A stretch of 36,294 bases of DNA from an uncultured Sutterella sp. (lineage in GTDB: Bacteria; Pseudomonadota; Gammaproteobacteria; Burkholderiales; Burkholderiaceae_F): contig CAJMKD010000024.1 of NCBI GenBank assembly GCA_905213905.1, positions 1 through 36,294 on the forward strand, in the 5' to 3' direction. Of the stretch, positions 32,844 through 36,294 are shown piece after piece (the stretch's first letter is position 1; each line of letters starts with the position of its first letter). The translations under genes and the position numbers were made by a program. The notes under the pieces were generated by a model. It was given only the letters and a program-made list of their open reading frames with translations. It was not told the DNA's origin and searched no databases.

Positions 32844-33872
32844 TTACGCAACGCCCACGACGGAAGCGAGGAGCGCCATGCGCAGCGCCACGGAGAAGCC
32901 GATCGCGCGGAAGTAAAGCTGGTGCTCGGTGTTGTCGATGCCGAAGTCGAATTCGCCCGGGTTGCGCGGCAGCGAGTGATGCACGCCGACCGTCTTGCCC
33001 GTCTTCGCCTTGATGCTCTTGAGCATGTCGAGCGAAACGTAGTAGTTCGCCATCTTCTTTTCAAAGTCCGCACGGTTCGGGTCGTCCTTCTTCACGGAGC
33101 AGCCCGGCAGATAGATGAGATCCACGCCCTTGTCGGCATAAAGCTCTTCGTTCTGCTTCATCGTGAGGTCGAAGTGCTCTTCAAAGTTCGCGCCCATCGC
33201 TACGAGCTTCTGGCGAACAATTTCCGGCGTGCGCAGCTCGCTCGTGCCCGTGTAGACGATCTTGGCGCCGAGGCGGGCGAGCGCCAGCGCGAAGGACTGG
33301 CCGGAGCGGGCGCGCGAGAGGTCGGGCGTCGCGATCGCAACCGTGAGCTTTGAGAGGTCGCCGAAGGCGCGCCAGCAGGTATAAGCGTCGAGCAGGCCCT
33401 GCGTCGGATGCGTCACGTTGCCGTAGCCGCCCGAGATCACCGGGGCGCAGTGGCCCTTGATTTCGTCGAGCGCAGCAAGCGCTTCCTGGTCGTTCGGGTG
33501 GCGCATCACGATCACGTCCGCGTATTCGCTCGTCACGCGCAGCGAATCCGCGAGCGATTCATTCTTCGCAACGGAGGAGTTGTGCGTCGGGTCGGCTTCC
33601 GTGATCACGCTGCCGCCGAGCCGGTGCATGGCGTTTTCATGCGAGCAGCGCGTGCGGGTCGACGGCTGGAAGAAGAGCGTGTAGAGCACCTTCCCCTTCA
33701 GAAGATCCGTGCCCGTGCGCATGAACGGCTCAAGCATTTCCGCAGCGCGGAAGAGGCTCATGATTTCGTCCTGCGAGAAGTCGTCGAGGAACGTGATGTT
33801 CTTGCCGCGCATGTGGGTTGCGTCAAGATATTCGCGGATGTCGAGTGCCTTGAAGTTCTGGTCGAGCGCCAT
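32844..33872 (-). CDS. Carbamoyltransferase of the ATCase fold, probable ureide-degrading type
   Basis: A 342-residue member of the aspartate/ornithine carbamoyltransferase superfamily. The carbamoyl-phosphate site is intact: STRTR (71-75), Ser100 and Lys103 in SSVAKNES (the 80s loop), Arg124 in MRHP, and His155 to Gln158 in HPTQ. The acceptor side departs from E. coli ATCase: TRVQ (Thr228, Arg229, Gln231) is replaced at 256-259 by P-G-C-S, and HPLPR becomes HSLPR (299-303). Arg167 has an equivalent (Arg189). Losing the beta-carboxylate ligands while keeping the alpha one argues against aspartate and for a two-carbon acceptor such as oxamate or hydroxyglycine. Flanked by allE and arcC, it probably cleaves a ureide to carbamoyl phosphate. 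AGGAG precedes ATG 33872. Confidence 0.85.
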   Translation of the reverse strand: MALDQNFKALDIREYLDATHMRGKNITFLDDFSQDEIMSLFRAAEMLEPFMRTGTDLLKGKVLYTLFFQPSTRTRCSHENAMHRLGGSVITEADPTHNSSVAKNESLADSLRVTSEYADVIVMRHPNDQEALAALDEIKGHCAPVISGGYGNVTHPTQGLLDAYTCWRAFGDLSKLTVAIATPDLSRARSGQSFALALARLGAKIVYTGTSELRTPEIVRQKLVAMGANFEEHFDLTMKQNEELYADKGVDLIYLPGCSVKKDDPNRADFEKKMANYYVSLDMLKSIKAKTGKTVGVHHSLPRNPGEFDFGIDNTEHQLYFRAIGFSVALRMALLASVVGVA

Positions 33873-33931
33873 TTTCGGCTCCTGTGTGCTGTGTCTTGGT
33901 TGTGAATGAATTCGTGCTCTCTGCGCCGCGC

Positions 33932-34705
33932 TCAGATTTCAACGTCGCGGTTGCAGTCCTTCGAATAGATGTAGGAGAAGGGTTCGCGGCCGATGCCGTA
34001 GCCCGCCTGGACCGAGAAGGCGCCCATCCAGAGGAAGTCTTCCTTCTTCACGAGATACCAGGTGTCGTCAAGCAGGTACGTGCCCTGGCCTTCGTAGATG
34101 TAGGCGCCGTGCTCCTGAACGTGCGTTTCGCAGATGTTGTGCGAAGCGCCCGGATCAAACGAAAGAATGTGCATGTTCATGTCGAACGCTTCTTCGACCG
34201 GCAGGAAGTCCTTCACGTGCACGTTCGCCATGCCGTCGTAGTCGCGGAAGGCGACTTCGTTGATGTTGCCGAACACCGCCCAGGGCTGAAGTCCCTTCGG
34301 ATGCGGGATGTAGCGCTGCTTGTAGAGAAGAATGCGGCCTTCGGCGCCGTTCTTCGAGCGGAAGCCGATCCCGACGCCCGCGGGCGCATAGGCGTAGCCG
34401 CCCTGCGTGAGGACGCGCGTCTCTTCGCCCACCGTCACTTCGAGCTCAACAGCGCCGTCGAGCACGTAGATGAAGGACTCTTCGTGAGCGGCCGTTGCAT
34501 ACGGGTATTCCGTGTGCGCATCCGGGCCGAGCGTGCCGATGAGCTGCACGAAGCCCGCGCCGATCTTCGGCGAGCAGAGAATCGTCATCTTGGTGTCGAC
34601 GATTCCGGGAATCGTGTTGATGACGCGCCCCTGAGGCGTGATGATCGCGAAGTCGTGCTTGACGACGGAACGATTCGAAAGCAAGTCCTGCGGATAGCCG
34701 GGCAT
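33932..34705 (-). CDS. allE: (S)-ureidoglycine aminohydrolase
   Basis: A bicupin enzyme that hydrolyses (S)-ureidoglycine to (S)-ureidoglycolate and ammonia in allantoin degradation. The protein has 257 residues from ATG 34705, which has AGGAGA seven bases upstream; a TTG at 34711 overlaps that site. It matches E. coli AllE along its length: GYPQDLLSNRSVVKHDFA, ESFIYVLDGAVELEV, GGYAYAPAGVG, KQRYIP, the second cupin FDMNMHILSFDPGASHNICETHVQEHGAYI with Glu/His/Gln metal-site residues, and FSYIYSKDCNRDVEI as the exact C-terminal ending. It is the first gene of the operon with the carbamoyltransferase (59 bp) and carbamate kinase. Confidence 0.95.
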   Translation of the reverse strand: MPGYPQDLLSNRSVVKHDFAIITPQGRVINTIPGIVDTKMTILCSPKIGAGFVQLIGTLGPDAHTEYPYATAAHEESFIYVLDGAVELEVTVGEETRVLTQGGYAYAPAGVGIGFRSKNGAEGRILLYKQRYIPHPKGLQPWAVFGNINEVAFRDYDGMANVHVKDFLPVEEAFDMNMHILSFDPGASHNICETHVQEHGAYIYEGQGTYLLDDTWYLVKKEDFLWMGAFSVQAGYGIGREPFSYIYSKDCNRDVEI

Positions 34706-34939
34706 CTCCAATCTCCTAGTATCTGAGTGAATTCCAACGCGCCTCCCTGCGCGTTTTCGATGCGAAAAACTATAGGTTTCGCCCGCCGCTCAAACTTCGC
34801 TCCAAACGTCAAGGTATTGTCAATCTGCGCCACAAGATACCGCTTACATCTTTTTTCCAGAAAAACTATTTTTTCTTAGTTTTCAAATATCTAAATTCAC
34901 TTACTCTTTTATTCGAGCATTTCTTGCCACATTTCTTCT

Positions 34940-34992
34940 TGGCGCGATAGATCAATCAGTGCCAAAGAGACTGTCTTTCGGCGCCATTTTTT
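34940..34992 (+). terminator. Terminator-like structure in the allE-ansB gap
   Basis: TGGCGC (34940-34945) pairs with GCGCCA (34981-34986), which is followed by six T's. An inner AAAGA/TCTTT stem (34964-34978) shortens the loop. It faces the plus strand, where no upstream gene exists in this gap, so it would imply a small RNA or an ansB leader attenuator. Confidence 0.4.
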
Positions 34993-35080
34993 ATCGTGTC
35001 GTTCAGTCGCAAGGCGCACACATGAATTCCGAAAGCAGCTCTTTGTATTTGAGAAACAATATAGGTATTTACCCTCCTTT

Positions 35081-35123
35081 GTTCAGTTTTATTGAACTAA
35101 GGCAACAGTCTTAGTTTTATTGA
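35081..35123. promoter_or_regulatory. Nested inverted and direct repeats upstream of ansB
   Basis: GTTCA-N7-TGAAC (35081-35097), AACTAAG-N8-CTTAGTT (35095-35116) and an 11-bp direct repeat AGTTTTATTGA (35085-35095 and 35113-35123, 28 bp apart) overlap one another. The array ends at the possible ansB -35 element and looks like a regulator binding region. Confidence 0.45.
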
Positions 35124-35297
35124 CGGTCATCGCTTTACTCAACCGATAGACTCAAGCTCGCAAATGCTCCCGAAGCCGTCTCATCCGACGCCTTCGGCGC
35201 AGGACCAAAACGCGTTGCGGACGCCGTACATCCCTTAAAAGTCGGCCAATCCGACAAGCGCAAAAAAAACACTACCCACCCAAAGGAGATGTTCGAA

Positions 35298-36294
35298 ATG
35301 AAAATCAAGCACACGCTGATCGCTCTTGGTATTGCCGCCGCCTCCGGCGTCGCCATGGCCGCTTCTCTGCCGAACATTGCAGTGCTCGCCACGGGCGGCA
35401 CGATCGCCGGCGCAGGCGCTTCGTCGACTGGTTCGGCCTACACGGCCGGCAAGGTGTCGGTGAATCACCTCGTTGATGCAGTCCCGGAACTTGCCAAGAT
35501 CGCGAATGTCACGCCGGTGCAGGTGACGAACATCGGCTCGCAGGACATGTCGGATGAAGTCTGGCTCAAGCTTGCGAAGACCATCTCTGCCGACTGCGGC
35601 AAGTACGACGGCTTCGTGATCACGCACGGCACCGACACGATGGAAGAAACCGCCTACTTCCTGCAGCTCACGAACCGCTGCAAGAAGCCGGTCGTGCTTG
35701 TCGGCGCAATGCTCCCCTCGACGGGCCTCTCGGCCGACGGTCCGCGCAACCTCTTCAATGCCGTGCTGACGGCCGCCACGCCTGAAACAGCGAAGCAGGG
35801 CGTCGTGGTCGCCATGGACAACGTTGTTGTCGGCGCACGCGAAGTCATCAAGACCAATACGGTTCAGCCTGAAACCTTCCAGGCCGGCAACTTCGGCAAG
35901 GTCGGCACGATTTTCAACAACCATGTTGAATACGAAGCTGTCGGCCTGCGTGCTCAGAAGGAAGCGCCCTTTGACGTGACGAAGCTCGATCAGCTTCCGA
36001 AGGTCGGCATCGTCTACAACCATGCAGGCGTTGAAGGCTATCAGGCCGAAGCGCTCGTCAAGGCCGGCTACAAGGGCATCGTGAGCGCCGGCGTCGGCAA
36101 CGGCAACATCCATAAGGCGATCTGGCCGATCCTTGAAAAGGCTGCCAAGAGCGGCATTGCCGTGGTTCGCAGCTCTCGCGTTCCGACGGGCGCCACCACC
36201 AAGGACGCTGAAGTTGACGACGCCAAGTACGGCTTCCTGTCCTCCGGCACGCTCAACCCGCAGAAGGCTCGCGTCCTGCTGCAGTTGGGTCTGA
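35298..36294 (+). CDS. ansB: Type II (periplasmic) L-asparaginase, C-terminus cut by the window
   Basis: It hydrolyses asparagine to aspartate and ammonia in the periplasm. It starts at ATG 35298 after a strong AAAGGAG site and is open to the window edge (332 codons); about 16 residues are missing compared with E. coli AnsB. A Sec signal peptide (about 1-22, ending VAMAA) precedes the mature start. Catalytic elements are present: LATGGTIAG (nucleophile Thr35), the ITHGTDTMEET triad segment, the LSADGPRNL loop, and the lysine in EVIKTNT. The ending FLSSGTLNPQKARVLLQL is typical. It is divergent from allE. Aspartate from this enzyme can feed fumarate respiration, and the ammonia fits the nitrogen-scavenging surroundings. 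Confidence 0.95.
   Translation, partial: MKIKHTLIALGIAAASGVAMAASLPNIAVLATGGTIAGAGASSTGSAYTAGKVSVNHLVDAVPELAKIANVTPVQVTNIGSQDMSDEVWLKLAKTISADCGKYDGFVITHGTDTMEETAYFLQLTNRCKKPVVLVGAMLPSTGLSADGPRNLFNAVLTAATPETAKQGVVVAMDNVVVGAREVIKTNTVQPETFQAGNFGKVGTIFNNHVEYEAVGLRAQKEAPFDVTKLDQLPKVGIVYNHAGVEGYQAEALVKAGYKGIVSAGVGNGNIHKAIWPILEKAAKSGIAVVRSSRVPTGATTKDAEVDDAKYGFLSSGTLNPQKARVLLQLGL

Larger units (their letters stand above)
34706..35297. other. AT-rich divergent control region between allE and ansB
   Basis: 592 bp without a gene, notably AT-richer than the surroundings (34780-35130). It holds TTGACA-like hexamers facing allE (TGTCAA at 34819-34824, CGTCAA at 34807-34812), an A/T hairpin (34859-34876), a terminator-like structure (34940-34992), and repeats near ansB (35081-35123). 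A possible ansB -35 TTGACG (35120-35125) lacks a good -10. The ansB leader would be about 140 nt. No clean FNR or CRP site was found by eye. Confidence 0.5.

Noticed and set aside
32844..33872. Annotation as biosynthetic aspartate transcarbamoylase (pyrB)
   Set aside because: The Arg229 and Gln231 equivalents are lost, HPLPR is altered, and the neighbours are allE and carbamate kinase rather than pyrimidine genes.

Overview
The window is a GC-rich, gene-dense piece of a bacterial chromosome, most likely from a beta-proteobacterium of the Burkholderiales. A gut Sutterellaceae-type organism is my best guess. This rests on gene content and protein style: a pyrG-kdsA-eno-ftsB block, a BamC lipoprotein, RNase E with repeated LVQ(V/I)(E/H)T motifs at its C-terminus, GluQ, and a tartrate/fumarate-hydratase pair. 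It is an inference, not a database result. I see no rRNA, tRNA, CRISPR array, insertion sequence or prophage.

Layout. Positions 1-1522: an AlbA_2/ATPase-like putative regulator behind two hairpins. 1631-3150: a two-subunit class I hydratase (ttdAB-like) on the minus strand, with two palindromes upstream. 3315-9412: divergent rluC and rne, separated by about 1.5 kb of non-coding DNA full of strong stem-loops. 9432-9521: three consecutive hairpins. 9540-11803: a Bcr/CflA-type exporter and gluQ, divergent. 11892-17474: a minus-strand run of slyD, two DUF805 membrane proteins, bamC, a methyltransferase, an M50 site-2 protease and a PHP phosphoesterase. 17774-18676: hslO behind a possible heat-shock promoter. 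18768-23277: the pyrG-kdsA-eno-ftsB block. 23508-25979: argG and a CDF metal exporter. 26428-27838: an unrecognised protein and a SagB-like nitroreductase. 27985-31435: an amidohydrolase, a Nudix protein and an AraC regulator. 31739-34705: a ureide operon. 35298-end: a type II asparaginase, cut by the window edge.

The most interesting unit is allE - carbamoyltransferase - carbamate kinase (34705 down to 31739). It ends at a clear intrinsic terminator at 31657-31691. The carbamoyltransferase looks like an aspartate transcarbamoylase that keeps the carbamoyl-phosphate site but has lost the residues that bind the aspartate beta-carboxylate. With AllE upstream and carbamate kinase downstream, I infer that it runs backwards. 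It would cleave a ureide phosphorolytically to carbamoyl phosphate, and the kinase would convert that to ATP, ammonia and CO2. Together with the secreted asparaginase next door and the amidohydrolase, the right third of the window looks devoted to nitrogen scavenging and energy recovery from nitrogenous compounds.

A second notable element is the rne locus. It has a very long structured leader, and the protein ends in tandem short motifs, both suggesting elaborate autoregulation and partner binding.
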